Part shown: in pieces, positions 1-7,176 of the stretch
Position numbering within the stretch: the first letter of the stretch is position 1
Layout of the letters: every line of letters begins with the position of its first letter
Origin: UBA1206 sp045600105
GTDB lineage: Bacteria > Bacillota > Clostridia > Oscillospirales > CAG-382
Direction of reading: 5' to 3'
Assembly: GCA_045600105.1 (NCBI GenBank)
Contig: JAZRXG010000002.1
Location: 1 to 25,043, forward strand
Length of the DNA: 25,043 nucleotides
Position numbers and translations under genes: made by a program
The notes under the pieces: model-generated
The model's database searches: none
What the model was told of the DNA's origin: nothing
Seen by the model: only the letters and a program-made list of their open reading frames with translations

Positions 1-2
1 AA

Positions 3-134
3 GGCACACGTATCATTGTTGACAAGGAGACCGGTGTCCAGTATTTATTGGCTCATTGGACTAATATTGGCGGTCTTACTGTTCTTGTCGATAAGGACGG
101 AAAACCTTTACTTGACCCAAGATATGCAAAGTAA
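3..134 (+). CDS. C-terminal part of a DUF6440-like small protein (partial)
   Basis: The window opens inside this gene; 43 residues are readable in frame 3 up to a TAA stop. The visible part contains GTRIIVDKETGVQYL and, later, GGLTVLVDKDGKPLL. This pattern, a short beta-strand-rich domain with an invariant-looking VDKETGVxYL and a Gly-Gly-Leu-Thr-x-Leu-Val segment, matches what I remember of the DUF6440 family: small proteins of unknown function common in Clostridia, often in phages and mobile elements. No function can be assigned. The start and any signal sequence lie outside the window. A terminator hairpin follows about 30 nt after the stop. Confidence 0.7.
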   Translation, partial: GTRIIVDKETGVQYLLAHWTNIGGLTVLVDKDGKPLLDPRYAK

Positions 135-163
135 CAAATCCTAATTTGTCGAGCTAAAAGAAA

Positions 164-200
164 TAACCCGCTGAAAAGTTTTTCTTTTTCAGCGGGTATC
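164..200 (+). terminator. Terminator hairpin after the DUF6440-like gene
   Basis: The arms CCCGCTGAAAA (167-177) and TTTTCAGCGGG (186-196) pair perfectly around a loop of about 8 nt. A T-rich stretch follows. It lies about 30 nt after the stop codon of the gene at 3-134 and probably ends its transcript. Confidence 0.7.
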
Positions 201-250
201 TTTGTCGCATACCATAGCAAGCAGGGAAAAATTATATATTTTTCCGCTCA

Positions 251-277
251 AAGCCGATTTGCATCGGCTTATTTTTT
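251..277 (+). terminator. Second intrinsic terminator
   Basis: The arms AAGCCGAT (251-258) and ATCGGCTT (263-270) enclose a 4-nt loop and are followed by ATTTTTT. No gene lies between this and the previous hairpin, so it is a back-up terminator or the end of an unrecognised short RNA. Confidence 0.65.
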
Positions 278-341
278 AGGAGCAAGCCCCTAATACCCCA
301 CAGGAAGAAAAGGAATAAATGGGAAAATACTTCCTTATCTA

Positions 342-359
342 TCCGTCGGAAACGACGGA
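342..359. other. Perfect GNRA-loop hairpin
   Basis: TCCGTCG-GAAA-CGACGGA is a 7-bp perfect stem with a GAAA tetraloop, followed on the plus strand by AT-rich sequence. It may be a weak terminator or part of a small RNA. No gene is supported in this stretch. Confidence 0.35.
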
Positions 360-380
360 CGTTATATTTTATTTAGCAAA

Positions 381-410
381 AAATCCGCTTCCTTTTCGGG
401 AAGCGGATTT
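381..410 (-). terminator. Terminator of the rsmA-pckA operon, bidirectional shape
   Basis: AAATCCGCTTCC (381-392) and GGAAGCGGATTT (399-410) form a perfect 12-bp stem. Read on the minus strand it is followed by a run of T (complement of 376-383). It lies about 20 nt after the pckA stop codon. Confidence 0.85.
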
Positions 411-428
411 CTTATATCAATCTTGGAA

Positions 429-2228
429 TTACTTGGAAAGTCTTTCCTTCATAGCCGCGAGCTGTTTCTTCAGTTCCGCGGGAATGGTGTTGCCGATGGA
501 GTCGATCTTATCGTAGAATGCCTGGATGGAAGCGATGTCTTCGAGCCAGTAATCTTTTTCGACGTTGAGGATAGCACGGAGATCGTCGATGGTGAAGGGA
601 TGATCTTCGGTGATCTTATAATCGAGACCTTCGAGGTTGATGTCTTCTGCGTAAGGAACGTAACCGATCTCGGTTTCCTTAGCGTCAACGGTACCTTCGC
701 ATCTCTTGATGATCCATTCGAGAACACGGAAGTTGTCGCCGTAGCCGGGCCACATGAACTTGCCTTCGTCGTTGAGTCTGAACCAGTTGACGTGGAAGAT
801 CTTGGGAAGCTTGGCAACGGATTTGCCCATGTCGAGCCAATGCTGGAAGTAGTCACCCATGTTGTATCCGCAGAACGGAAGCATAGCCATCGGGTCACGT
901 CTTACTACGCCGACAGCGCCGGAAGCGGCAGCGGTGGTTTCGGAAGCCATGATGGAGCCGACGAAGGTGCCGTGGTTCCAGTCGAAGGACTGATAAACGA
1001 GCGGAGCGGTCTTTGCGCGTCTGCCGCCGAAGATGATGGCGGAAAGAGGAACGCCTGCGGGATTATCGAATTCCTTGGAGATGCAGGGGCACTGTCTTGC
1101 GGGAGCGGTGAAACGGGAGTTGGGATGAGCGACTTTGTCGGGGCAGGAAGGATCCCAGGGTTCGCCTTTCCAGCTGAGGGCTTTCTTGGGAGGATTCTTG
1201 TCGAGGCCTTCCCACCAAACGGTATTGGTCTCGGTGTCGAGAGCAACGTTGGTGAAGATGGTGTTGGCCTGAGTGGTGTAAAGAGCGTTGGGGTTGGATT
1301 TGACGTTGGTGCCGGGAGCAACGCCGAAGAAACCGTTTTCGGGGTTGGCTGCCCAGAGTCTGCCGTCAGCACCCGGACGGATCCAGGCGATGTCGTCGCC
1401 GACAGTCCATACTTTGTAGCCCTTGTTTCTGTAAACTTCAGGCGGGATGAGCATTGCGAGGTTGGTCTTGCCGCAAGCGGAGGGGAAAGCAGCCGCTACG
1501 TATTTGACTTCGCCGTTCGGATATTCGATGCCGAGGATGAGCATGTGTTCAGCCATCCAGCCTTCGTTTCTGCCGAGGTAGGAAGCGATACGGAGAGCGA
1601 AGCATTTCTTGCCGAGAAGAACGTTTCCGCCGTAGCCGGAGTTGATGGACCAAATGGTGTTGTCCTGAGGGAAGTGAACGATGTATTTGTTCTCTTCGTC
1701 CATGTTTGCTCTGGAATGGAGACCTTTGATGAAGTCGCCGTCTTCGCCCATAGCGTCGAGAACAGCGGTTCCTACTCTGGTCATGATGAGCATGTTGAGA
1801 ACGACGTAGATGGAATCGGTGAGTTCGATACCGTTTTTAGCGAAAGGAGAGCCGACAACGCCCATGGAATAGGGGATGACGTACATGATCTTTCCGTTGT
1901 AGGAATTCTTGTAAAGAGGAAGGAGTTTTGCGCGCATTTCTTCCGGATCCATCCAGTTGTTGGTAGCGCCTGCTTCTTCTTTGGTGGGAGTGCAGATGAA
2001 GGTACGGCCTTCAACACGTGCAACGTCGTTGACTGCGGTTCTGTGGAGATAGCAGCCGGGGAGTTTTTCTTCGTTGAGCTTGAACATTTCGCCGGTGGAG
2101 CAGGCGATAGCTCTGAGCTTTTCAGCCTGTTCTTCGGAACCGTCAATGATCTCAACGGATGCGGGTCCGCAAAGCTCGATCATTTCATCAAGCCATGCAT
2201 TGAGTTTCTTGTTTTTGGTAAGTGCCAT
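429..2228 (-). CDS. pckA: Phosphoenolpyruvate carboxykinase (GTP)
   Basis: GTP-dependent PEP carboxykinase, which interconverts oxaloacetate plus GTP and PEP plus CO2 plus GDP. It is a cytoplasmic enzyme linking the C4-acid pool to gluconeogenesis; in anaerobes it can run towards oxaloacetate. From the ATG at 2228 it has 599 residues, normal for this family. The P-loop carries the GTP-type signature FPSACGKTN (about residues 248-256) with the reactive cysteine C252. It also has the GDDIAWIRPG metal/nucleotide segment soon after, and RFTAPARQCP. The ATP-type enzyme has a different P-loop and is excluded. A GGAGGT ribosome binding site sits 6 nt before the ATG, so this is very likely a real initiation site. 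Unusually, the frame is open upstream straight into rsmA with no stop codon, so a fused protein could also be made. A strong terminator follows. Confidence 0.96.
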   Translation of the reverse strand: MALTKNKKLNAWLDEMIELCGPASVEIIDGSEEQAEKLRAIACSTGEMFKLNEEKLPGCYLHRTAVNDVARVEGRTFICTPTKEEAGATNNWMDPEEMRAKLLPLYKNSYNGKIMYVIPYSMGVVGSPFAKNGIELTDSIYVVLNMLIMTRVGTAVLDAMGEDGDFIKGLHSRANMDEENKYIVHFPQDNTIWSINSGYGGNVLLGKKCFALRIASYLGRNEGWMAEHMLILGIEYPNGEVKYVAAAFPSACGKTNLAMLIPPEVYRNKGYKVWTVGDDIAWIRPGADGRLWAANPENGFFGVAPGTNVKSNPNALYTTQANTIFTNVALDTETNTVWWEGLDKNPPKKALSWKGEPWDPSCPDKVAHPNSRFTAPARQCPCISKEFDNPAGVPLSAIIFGGRRAKTAPLVYQSFDWNHGTFVGSIMASETTAAASGAVGVVRRDPMAMLPFCGYNMGDYFQHWLDMGKSVAKLPKIFHVNWFRLNDEGKFMWPGYGDNFRVLEWIIKRCEGTVDAKETEIGYVPYAEDINLEGLDYKITEDHPFTIDDLRAILNVEKDYWLEDIASIQAFYDKIDSIGNTIPAELKKQLAAMKERLSK

Positions 2229-3065
2229 GTTTTTACCTCCGTTTTGAAGTATATATAATTTATTAGTAATTTTTTCGAGATCGTATATGTCGAGCTCTTC
2301 GCCTCTTACGTTGGGATCCAACCCGACATCTTTAAGAATATCACAAATAATTTCTTTTGTATATAGTCCGTTTGAACAAGATTGCAGGCAATTTGCAAAG
2401 GTTTTTCGACGGTATGCAAACGAAACGCGGATCAGCTCCTTGAAAAGCTTTTCGTCGAAAGGGAAGACGGGCTTTTCTTTGCGGACATCGAACCGTATCA
2501 CCGCCGAGTCCACGTTCGGCTTCGGAGTGAAGCAGCCCGCGGGGACCGCAAACAGACGCCTGACTTTTGAATAGTAATCGCAAAGCACGGTCAGCGACGA
2601 ATAGTCGGGCGTTTTCTTTTTCGCGCACAGCCGCTGCGCCACTTCCTTCTGCACCATCACGGTGATGCTTTCGAGCTTGTACCCGCCCTCGAGCAGCTTT
2701 AGCACGATAGGAGAAGTGATGTAGTAGGGGATGTTGGCGCATACCGCGACCGGAAGACCGTCAAAACGCGTTCTTATAAGCTCGGCGACATCGGTTTCCA
2801 TAAAGTCGCCCTCGATTATCTCGACGTTGTCGAAAGAAGCGAATTTTTCTTTCAGTATCGGGATGAGTTCTTTGTCGATCTCGACGGCAACGACTTTTTT
2901 TGCCGCCTTTGCGAGCTGCTCCGTGAGTATGCCTCTGCCGGGACCGATCTCAATGACGCCGAAGTCGCTCTGTATGCCCGATTCCTTGACGATCCTTTCG
3001 GGGATGGCGGGATTCGTGAGGAAGTTCTGACCGAACTGCTTTTTGGCTTTAGGGTTATCGCTCAT
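2229..3065 (-). CDS. rsmA: 16S rRNA dimethyladenosine transferase RsmA/KsgA, without its own stop codon
   Basis: Dimethylates the two adjacent adenines of the 3'-terminal helix of 16S rRNA using S-adenosylmethionine, a late 30S maturation step. The family marks are KKQFGQNFL (residues 8-16), the SAM-binding IEIGPGRGILTEQL (about 38-51) and catalytic NIPYY (111-115). The domain ends naturally near residue 273 (helix DLEKITNKLYIL), the usual length. No stop follows: the frame continues through a short linker (QNGGKN) into the pckA ATG, giving an 878-residue open frame. The start ATG at 3065 overlaps the stop of the XRE-cupin gene (ATGA), so it is translationally coupled to it. Either the stop has been lost and a fusion forms, or a base error exists here. 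The identity is certain; the 3' boundary is not. Confidence 0.93.
2235..2240 (-). promoter_or_regulatory. Shine-Dalgarno site of pckA inside the rsmA-pckA open frame
   Basis: GGAGGT on the minus strand, 6 nt before the pckA ATG. It decides the pckA start because the frame has no stop between rsmA and pckA. Confidence 0.85.
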
Positions 3066-3619
3066 TCTTTATCTATAACGGTAAGGAATCTTGCTTTTCC
3101 GCCTACGGCAAACTGACCGTGGGGGATCGACGGATCGAAATAGACCGAGTCGCCTTGTTCGAGTATGATCTCTTTTCCGCCTATGGTGACGCCGATGCTG
3201 CCTTCGAGAACGTAGTTGAATTCCTGACCGCCGTGGGAAACGAGCTGCGGCTTGCCTTCCGCGGGGGAGATGGTGACTATCATCGGTTCCTTGTTTCTGC
3301 CCTTGAAGTTGGAAGCCAGTGACTCGAAAGCATAGCCGGAATAACGCTCAACGGCGATGCCTTTGTCCTTGCGGGTGACCGCGAACGCTTCCATACGCGG
3401 CGATTCGCCGGTAAGAAGCTCGGTTGGGTCGACACCGAGAGCGGACGCCACGTTGTATATCATGCTTATGGGAATGTCTTTTTCGTTGTTTTCGTATGAA
3501 TTGTAAAGCTCGAGCGGCATATCGATCTGATTTGCGAGGTCGAGCGCCGAAACGTCGAGTATCTCGCGGAGATATTTGATCCTGTCGGCGATTTGTTTGA
3601 GCTGATCACCAGTATTCAT
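3062..3619 (-). CDS. XRE-family transcriptional regulator with C-terminal cupin domain
   Basis: A 185-residue regulator. An N-terminal helix-turn-helix of the Xre/Cro type covers roughly residues 8-66. A cupin_2 beta-barrel lies in the C-terminal half, with HGGQEFNYVLEGSIGVTIGG, then LEQGDSVYFD and SIPHG, the usual sensor fold that binds a small ligand or metal. Relatives of this architecture regulate amine, polyamine or amino-acid metabolism; the ligand here cannot be read from sequence. It is the first gene of an operon with rsmA (4-nt ATGA overlap) and pckA. GGGAGG lies about 8 nt before the ATG, and a consensus promoter lies 40-65 nt upstream. Position suggests it may control the operon, including its own gene, but that is inference. 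Confidence 0.9.
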   Translation of the reverse strand: MNTGDQLKQIADRIKYLREILDVSALDLANQIDMPLELYNSYENNEKDIPISMIYNVASALGVDPTELLTGESPRMEAFAVTRKDKGIAVERYSGYAFESLASNFKGRNKEPMIVTISPAEGKPQLVSHGGQEFNYVLEGSIGVTIGGKEIILEQGDSVYFDPSIPHGQFAVGGKARFLTVIDKE

Positions 3620-3657
3620 TCCGCTGCCTCCCTTATTATCACAATTTCAATCAATTT

Positions 3658-3686
3658 ATATTATCACATCCGTACTGCTTTGTCAA
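3658..3686 (-). promoter_or_regulatory. Sigma-A-type promoter of the XRE-cupin-rsmA-pckA operon
   Basis: On the minus strand, TTGACA (3681-3686), a 17-nt spacer, then TAATAT (3658-3663). It sits just upstream of the ribosome binding site of the XRE-cupin gene. Confidence 0.8.
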
Positions 3687-3718
3687 GCGTATCGGAATTA
3701 TTTTCATTCTTTTCGTTA

Positions 3719-4543
3719 TTATTTTTCATTCTCTTCAACGAGACGCAGGTTGCGCAGTATCACTTCTTTTTTTCTCCACGAAAACGGGTATTTCGCAAAC
3801 TCCCCGTCGGTCATTTCCGATATCGTTTCCGACGACACGTTTTTCAGATAACTCCCGGTGAAATATTCGTTGTCCGTGAAAAGCGCGCCCTCGTTCATCG
3901 GGCACACCTGCTGACATACGTCGCAGCCCCAGACGGCTTTGTTCTTTGCGATGATCTTTTCTTCGTCGGCGTTTATCATCTTTTTCTGCGATATCGCCGA
4001 AACGCAGTTTTCCGCCGCAAACACGCTGTCGCGCAGAGCGCCGCCCGGACACGCTTCGACGCATTTCCCGCAGTATATGCAGCCTTTGGGCGCGTCGTGC
4101 GTGGTTTCGGCAGCAAGGTCGGTGATAATCGAGCCGAGAAAAACATAAGACCCGTATTTTTCGGTTATCAGAAGCGAGTTCCTTCCGATGACGCCGAGCG
4201 AGCACAAAGACGCCGCCTGACGTTCGTTTATCGGCGAGTGGTCGGCGTAGCCTTTGAAGGTGCGCTCGGGGAATCCGGCTTTGAAATCTTTTATGAGAGA
4301 ATCGGACAAGCGCCCGAAATACTCGTGATAGTCGTACACCCTCGCGTAGTCGGACATACGTAAACCGTCGTCGGGTACGTTTTTTGTCCTGTACGGAACG
4401 GCGAATACTATCACCGTTTTCATATCCTTACATTCGTCATAAAGCCTGCGATTGGCGGGGAGGCAGTCCCCGAACGCGGCAACGCCGAAAAGATCAACGC
4501 CGTTTTTATTCATTATTTCGGTGATTTTTTTATTGATATCCAT
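3719..4543 (-). CDS. Short QueG-like epoxyqueuosine reductase (4Fe-4S double-cluster protein)
   Basis: Resembles QueG, the cobalamin- and 4Fe-4S-dependent enzyme that reduces epoxyqueuosine to queuosine in tRNA. The 274 residues contain the N-terminal DUF1730-type region with YADHSPINER (catalytic-type Asp101). The 8-iron ferredoxin segment has C155-x2-C158-x2-C161-x3-C165P, then C180 and C207-x2-C210-x3-C214P. It ends soon after the clusters and so lacks the C-terminal HEAT-like part of full-length QueG (about 380 residues). This short form is common in Clostridia, and whether it keeps the queuosine function is uncertain. The ATG at 4543 is chosen because longer starts run through the rpsR terminator. 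Its ribosome binding site is weak (GGCGGA). No other queuosine genes are in the window. Confidence 0.75.
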   Translation of the reverse strand: MDINKKITEIMNKNGVDLFGVAAFGDCLPANRRLYDECKDMKTVIVFAVPYRTKNVPDDGLRMSDYARVYDYHEYFGRLSDSLIKDFKAGFPERTFKGYADHSPINERQAASLCSLGVIGRNSLLITEKYGSYVFLGSIITDLAAETTHDAPKGCIYCGKCVEACPGGALRDSVFAAENCVSAISQKKMINADEEKIIAKNKAVWGCDVCQQVCPMNEGALFTDNEYFTGSYLKNVSSETISEMTDGEFAKYPFSWRKKEVILRNLRLVEENEK

Positions 4544-4555
4544 AATTCCGCCGTA

Positions 4556-4590
4556 TGAAAAAACCGGCTCCGTAAACGAAGCCGGTATTT
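4556..4590 (-). terminator. Terminator of the rpsF-ssb-rpsR operon
   Basis: The paired arms ACCGGCT (4563-4569) and AGCCGGT (4580-4586) are followed on the minus strand by six T. It lies just past the rpsR stop and just before the queG-like gene, which therefore needs its own promoter or read-through. Confidence 0.8.
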
Positions 4591-4595
4591 TGCAT

Positions 4596-4847
4596 TTAGT
4601 CAGTGATGTACGGTATAAGAGCAACTTTGCGAGCGCGTTTGACTGCTTCGGTCAGCTGTCTCTGATGCTTTGCGCAAGTACCGGTGACACGTCTGGGAAG
4701 TATCTTGGCTCTTTCGGTAAGATTCTTTCTGATGCGGGCTACGTCCTTGTAATCAATGTGCTCGATCTTTTCGGCACAGAAGATGCAGACTTTCTTTTTT
4801 CTGCGAGGACGGAAGCTTTTGCCGCTATCCTTCATATCTTTATCCAT
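4596..4847 (-). CDS. rpsR: 30S ribosomal protein S18
   Basis: An 83-residue ribosomal protein of the 30S platform that pairs with S6. The signature is IDYKDV (about residues 31-36) followed by ERAKILPRRVTGTCAKHQRQL (written here as family landmarks ERAKILPRR and TGTCAKHQRQL). It has CIFC near the N-terminus and a further Cys in TGTC, so it looks like the C+ (zinc-binding type) form rather than the cysteine-free B. subtilis form. AAGGAG precedes the ATG. It is last in the rpsF-ssb-rpsR operon, the conserved bacterial order, and is followed by a terminator. Confidence 0.97.
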   Translation of the reverse strand: MDKDMKDSGKSFRPRRKKKVCIFCAEKIEHIDYKDVARIRKNLTERAKILPRRVTGTCAKHQRQLTEAVKRARKVALIPYITD

Positions 4848-4869
4848 GTCTTATTCTCCTTTTGTAGAA

Positions 4870-5292
4870 TTAGAACGGCAGTTCATCGTCGGACGAAAGT
4901 TCTTCAAACGAACCTTCCGACTTCATGGGAGTGCCGTAGGTGGGAACGGGAGCGCCGGAAGGGGCATCGCCCTTTGAACCGACAAAAGTAACTTCGTCGG
5001 CAACGATTTCCGTCGTGTAGCGTTTCTGGTTGTTGTTATCGGTCCAGGATCTTGTCTGCAATGAACCGCGGACAAGTATGGGTTTGCCCTTGGAAAAGTA
5101 TTTGGATACGAACTCGGCGCTCTTTCTCCAGCAAACGATGTTGAAGAAATCGACCTGCGGCTGCTGTTCGTTCTGGGCAAAACGTCTGTTGACGGCAATG
5201 CTGAAAGAGCAGACGGGAGTTCCGTTGGTCGTGGTTTTGAGTTCGGGATCTGCAACGAGGTTGCCTACAAGTACAACTAAATTAAATGCCAT
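4870..5292 (-). CDS. ssb: Single-stranded DNA-binding protein
   Basis: A 140-residue SSB. The N-terminal OB fold (about residues 1-105) starts MAFNLVVLVGNLVADPELK and includes FFNIVCWRKSAEFVSKYFSKG. A short flexible linker leads to the acidic tip DDELPF, which docks repair and replication partners. The protein coats single-stranded DNA during replication, repair and recombination. It lies between rpsF and rpsR, as in most Firmicutes. GGGAGG lies 8-9 nt before the ATG. The linker is short compared with B. subtilis SsbA. Confidence 0.97.
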   Translation of the reverse strand: MAFNLVVLVGNLVADPELKTTTNGTPVCSFSIAVNRRFAQNEQQPQVDFFNIVCWRKSAEFVSKYFSKGKPILVRGSLQTRSWTDNNNQKRYTTEIVADEVTFVGSKGDAPSGAPVPTYGTPMKSEGSFEELSSDDELPF

Positions 5293-5332
5293 AATACTTT
5301 ACCTCCCGGATGATAATGTTCGTAAAATAGGA

Positions 5333-5629
5333 TTATTCTTCGACTCTGATGATTATGTTGCGAAGAATAGAGTCATTGATGTTGAAGAGTCTTTCGAGCT
5401 CAGCGGGGAAATCGTGAGCAGAGAAGAATCTGATCAGAACATAATAACCTTCGGTCAAATCGTCGATGGGATAAGCAAGACGTCTTGTTCCCCATTCGTT
5501 TACGGATTCGATCTCGCCGTTGCCGGAAATAAGAGAAGTGAATTTCTCAACTACTTCCTTGATCGCTTCTTCACCGATGGTGTTGTTGACGATGAAGAGG
5601 GTTTCGTACAGCGCTTTTTTCTGTTCCAT
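5333..5629 (-). CDS. rpsF: 30S ribosomal protein S6
   Basis: A 98-residue S6. It begins MEQKKALYETLFIVNN, and the family landmark NEWGTRRLAYPIDDLTEGYYV is visible as WGTRRLAYPI followed by EGYYVLIRF. It binds the central domain of 16S rRNA together with S18. The ATG at 5629 is preceded by AAAAGGAGG at ideal spacing; an upstream in-frame ATG at 5695 lies within the untranslated leader and is rejected. It is first in the rpsF-ssb-rpsR operon. The leader contains a hairpin and an anti-Shine-Dalgarno segment consistent with autoregulation by the S6:S18 complex. Confidence 0.96.
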   Translation of the reverse strand: MEQKKALYETLFIVNNTIGEEAIKEVVEKFTSLISGNGEIESVNEWGTRRLAYPIDDLTEGYYVLIRFFSAHDFPAELERLFNINDSILRNIIIRVEE

Positions 5630-5637
5630 AATCTGCA

Positions 5638-5683
5638 CCTCCTTTTGGACATATGACCCCGGAAATGATCCGGAGTAAGGAGG
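5638..5683 (-). promoter_or_regulatory. Candidate S6:S18-type autoregulatory leader of rpsF
   Basis: In the transcript, CCUCCUU (5677-5683) can pair with the Shine-Dalgarno AAGGAGG of rpsF (5638-5644). Directly inside lies an 8-bp hairpin, ACUCCGGA/UCCGGGGU (5669-5676 with 5656-5663), with loop UCAUU and an 11-nt bulge on one side. Masking of the ribosome binding site by a structured leader fits the known S6:S18 feedback leaders. I have not matched it to the published consensus. Confidence 0.5.
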
Positions 5684-5725
5684 AAAACACGGCACTTTTC
5701 ATAAGGCCGCTTTTCCATTCGTACT

Positions 5726-5754
5726 ATATTAACAAATCAAAACCGATTTGTCAA
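5726..5754 (-). promoter_or_regulatory. Promoter of rpsF-ssb-rpsR
   Basis: On the minus strand, TTGACA (5749-5754), a 17-nt spacer, and TAATAT (5726-5731). It gives a leader of roughly 90 nt before the rpsF ATG. Confidence 0.8.
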
Positions 5755-5792
5755 TAGGCTTTTTGCGTTTATTTGTTAAAAATCGTGAAAAA

Positions 5793-6908
5793 TCAGTTGA
5801 GGGAAGCGTTCTTGAGAAGTCTTCTGATCCTGGTGGTGGCGTCGAGAAGCGGAGAGATGGATTCGTCGTGAGAAAGGGTGTTGATTATCTTCGCGATGAA
5901 CTTGGAAAGGTCGACCTCGACGAACCAGGGGCGTTTCTTGAAGTCTTCGGGGATGTAGGAGAGGTTGGTGGTGTAAAGCTTGGTGAGCCTGCCTTCCTCA
6001 TAAGCTTTGTCGAACTTGGCGACGCCTTCGGTGAAGAGGGCGAACGTGCAGGCGACGTATATTTCCTTGACGTTCTTCTTGGAGATCTCGTTGATGATGT
6101 CGATGACGGATTCGCCGGAAGCGATCATATCGTCGATGATCATGACCTTTTTGCCTTCAAGAGGTCCGCCGATGTATTCGTGCTGAACGATGGGGTTCTT
6201 GCCGTTGACGATACGTGTATGGTCACGGCGTTTATAGAACATGCCTACGTCTACTCCGAGAACGTTGGCGTAGTAAATGGCTCTGTCCATTGCGCCGGTA
6301 TCGGGGGAGATGACGGTCATGTTGTCTTTGATTATGTTGTTGCCCTCGTTTGCGATGAAGCATTTGAGCATCGAGTAGGTCGGGAAGATGTTTTCGAACG
6401 AGGAATTGGGGATGGAGTTGTAGATCGTGGGATCGTGAACGTCGAACGAGAGAATGGTGTCGACGCCGAGGTTTTCGAGCTCGTTGAGCGCGAGAGCGCA
6501 GTCGAGGGATTCACGGCCTTTTCTCTTGTGCTGACGGGAAGCGTAGAGAAGCGGCATGATGAGAGTGATGCGGTTGGCTTTTCCGCCGATAGCAGAAAGA
6601 ACGCGCTTGATGTCCTGATAGTGTTCGTCCGGACCCATGTGGTTTTCATAACCGAACATGTTGTAGGTGACGGAGTAGTTGCCGACGTCTGCGATGATGT
6701 AAACGTCTTTGCCTCTTACGGATTCATCGAGTTTAACCTTGCCTTCGCCGTTGTTGAAACGGATCTCTTCGATGGGAAGAATGTAGGATTCATCGGAATC
6801 CTGTTCATTGCGGAGCGCTTTGATCTTTTCATCGACAAGTACGCCGAGCTCTCTTGAACTTTTGAGTACGATAAGACAAAGCTCGCCGTGGTTGCTGGTT
6901 TCTTTCAT
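5793..6908 (-). CDS. prs: Ribose-phosphate pyrophosphokinase (PRPP synthetase)
   Basis: Makes PRPP from ribose 5-phosphate and ATP, the branch metabolite for purine, pyrimidine, NAD, histidine and tryptophan synthesis. The PRPP-binding loop VMIIDDMIASGESVID lies at about residues 255-270. LYASRQHKRKGRE (about 121-133) corresponds to the ATP/flexible-loop region (YARQDRK in the classical enzyme), and FDVHDP (about 155-160) carries the conserved catalytic histidine. At 371 residues it is about 50 longer than the classical 315-residue enzyme, with extra sequence at the N-terminus and in the middle; this longer form occurs in Clostridia. It has its own promoter, overlapped by palindromes. No convincing terminator is seen after it, although the rpsF promoter begins about 40 nt downstream. 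Confidence 0.93.
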   Translation of the reverse strand: MKETSNHGELCLIVLKSSRELGVLVDEKIKALRNEQDSDESYILPIEEIRFNNGEGKVKLDESVRGKDVYIIADVGNYSVTYNMFGYENHMGPDEHYQDIKRVLSAIGGKANRITLIMPLLYASRQHKRKGRESLDCALALNELENLGVDTILSFDVHDPTIYNSIPNSSFENIFPTYSMLKCFIANEGNNIIKDNMTVISPDTGAMDRAIYYANVLGVDVGMFYKRRDHTRIVNGKNPIVQHEYIGGPLEGKKVMIIDDMIASGESVIDIINEISKKNVKEIYVACTFALFTEGVAKFDKAYEEGRLTKLYTTNLSYIPEDFKKRPWFVEVDLSKFIAKIINTLSHDESISPLLDATTRIRRLLKNASLN

Positions 6909-6931
6909 TTTCTTTTACCCCACTTATTCAT

Positions 6932-6970
6932 ATTACGATAAAACTGACACGTTTCTATCGTAATTACGAT
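6932..6970 (-). promoter_or_regulatory. Palindromic operator candidate at the prs promoter
   Basis: ATCGTAATTACGAT (6957-6970) is a 14-bp perfect palindrome touching the prs -10 box. A third copy of the half-site, ATTACGATA (6932-6940), is the exact inverted partner of TATCGTAAT (6956-6964) 15 nt away. The arrangement suggests a repressor site or an mRNA-leader hairpin. The cognate regulator is unknown; it is not the known PurR box. Confidence 0.5.
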
Positions 6971-6997
6971 TATATAACATAATTCCCGAACTGTAAA
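6969..6997 (-). promoter_or_regulatory. prs promoter
   Basis: On the minus strand, TTTACA (6992-6997), a 17-nt spacer, then TATAAT (6969-6974). Transcription would start near 6962, within the palindrome described separately. Confidence 0.75.
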
Positions 6998-7084
6998 TAG
7001 TGCAAATGAACAAATAGTAAAATTTAATTGGGTGATTTTGTCTATATTTGACATAAAAGATAAAAGGTAATTATATTAAAATAC

Positions 7085-7113
7085 TTGACAATCCGACGAC
7101 GATGTGATAGAAT
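7085..7113 (+). promoter_or_regulatory. recA promoter
   Basis: TTGACA (7085-7090), a 17-nt spacer, and TAGAAT (7108-7113), about 65 nt upstream of the recA ATG. Confidence 0.85.
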
Positions 7114-7118
7114 ACGGG

Positions 7119-7132
7119 TGAACATTAGTTCG
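7119..7132 (+). promoter_or_regulatory. LexA (SOS) box of recA
   Basis: TGAACATTAGTTCG matches the Gram-positive LexA/DinR box CGAAC-N4-GTTCG in all but the first base. It lies immediately after the -10 box, where bound LexA would block initiation. lexA itself is 8 kb downstream. Confidence 0.85.
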
Positions 7133-7176
7133 ATATTATCGTGACGTAATTTTTTTATTATAGAAAGGAAAGCATT

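Noticed and set aside
319..516. A 65-residue plus-strand frame with a weak AGGAA site
   Set aside because: It runs through the pckA terminator hairpin and into the antisense of the pckA 3' end; no family resemblance.
423..2258. Long plus-strand frame of 611 residues
   Set aside because: It is the antisense shadow of pckA, whose protein matches the GTP-PEPCK family in full; high codon bias creates such long mirror frames throughout the window.
4872..4883. GAAC-GGCA-GTTC, a second possible LexA box
   Set aside because: It lies in the last codons of ssb encoding the conserved LPF tip, has no promoter next to it, and its flanking bases do not match.
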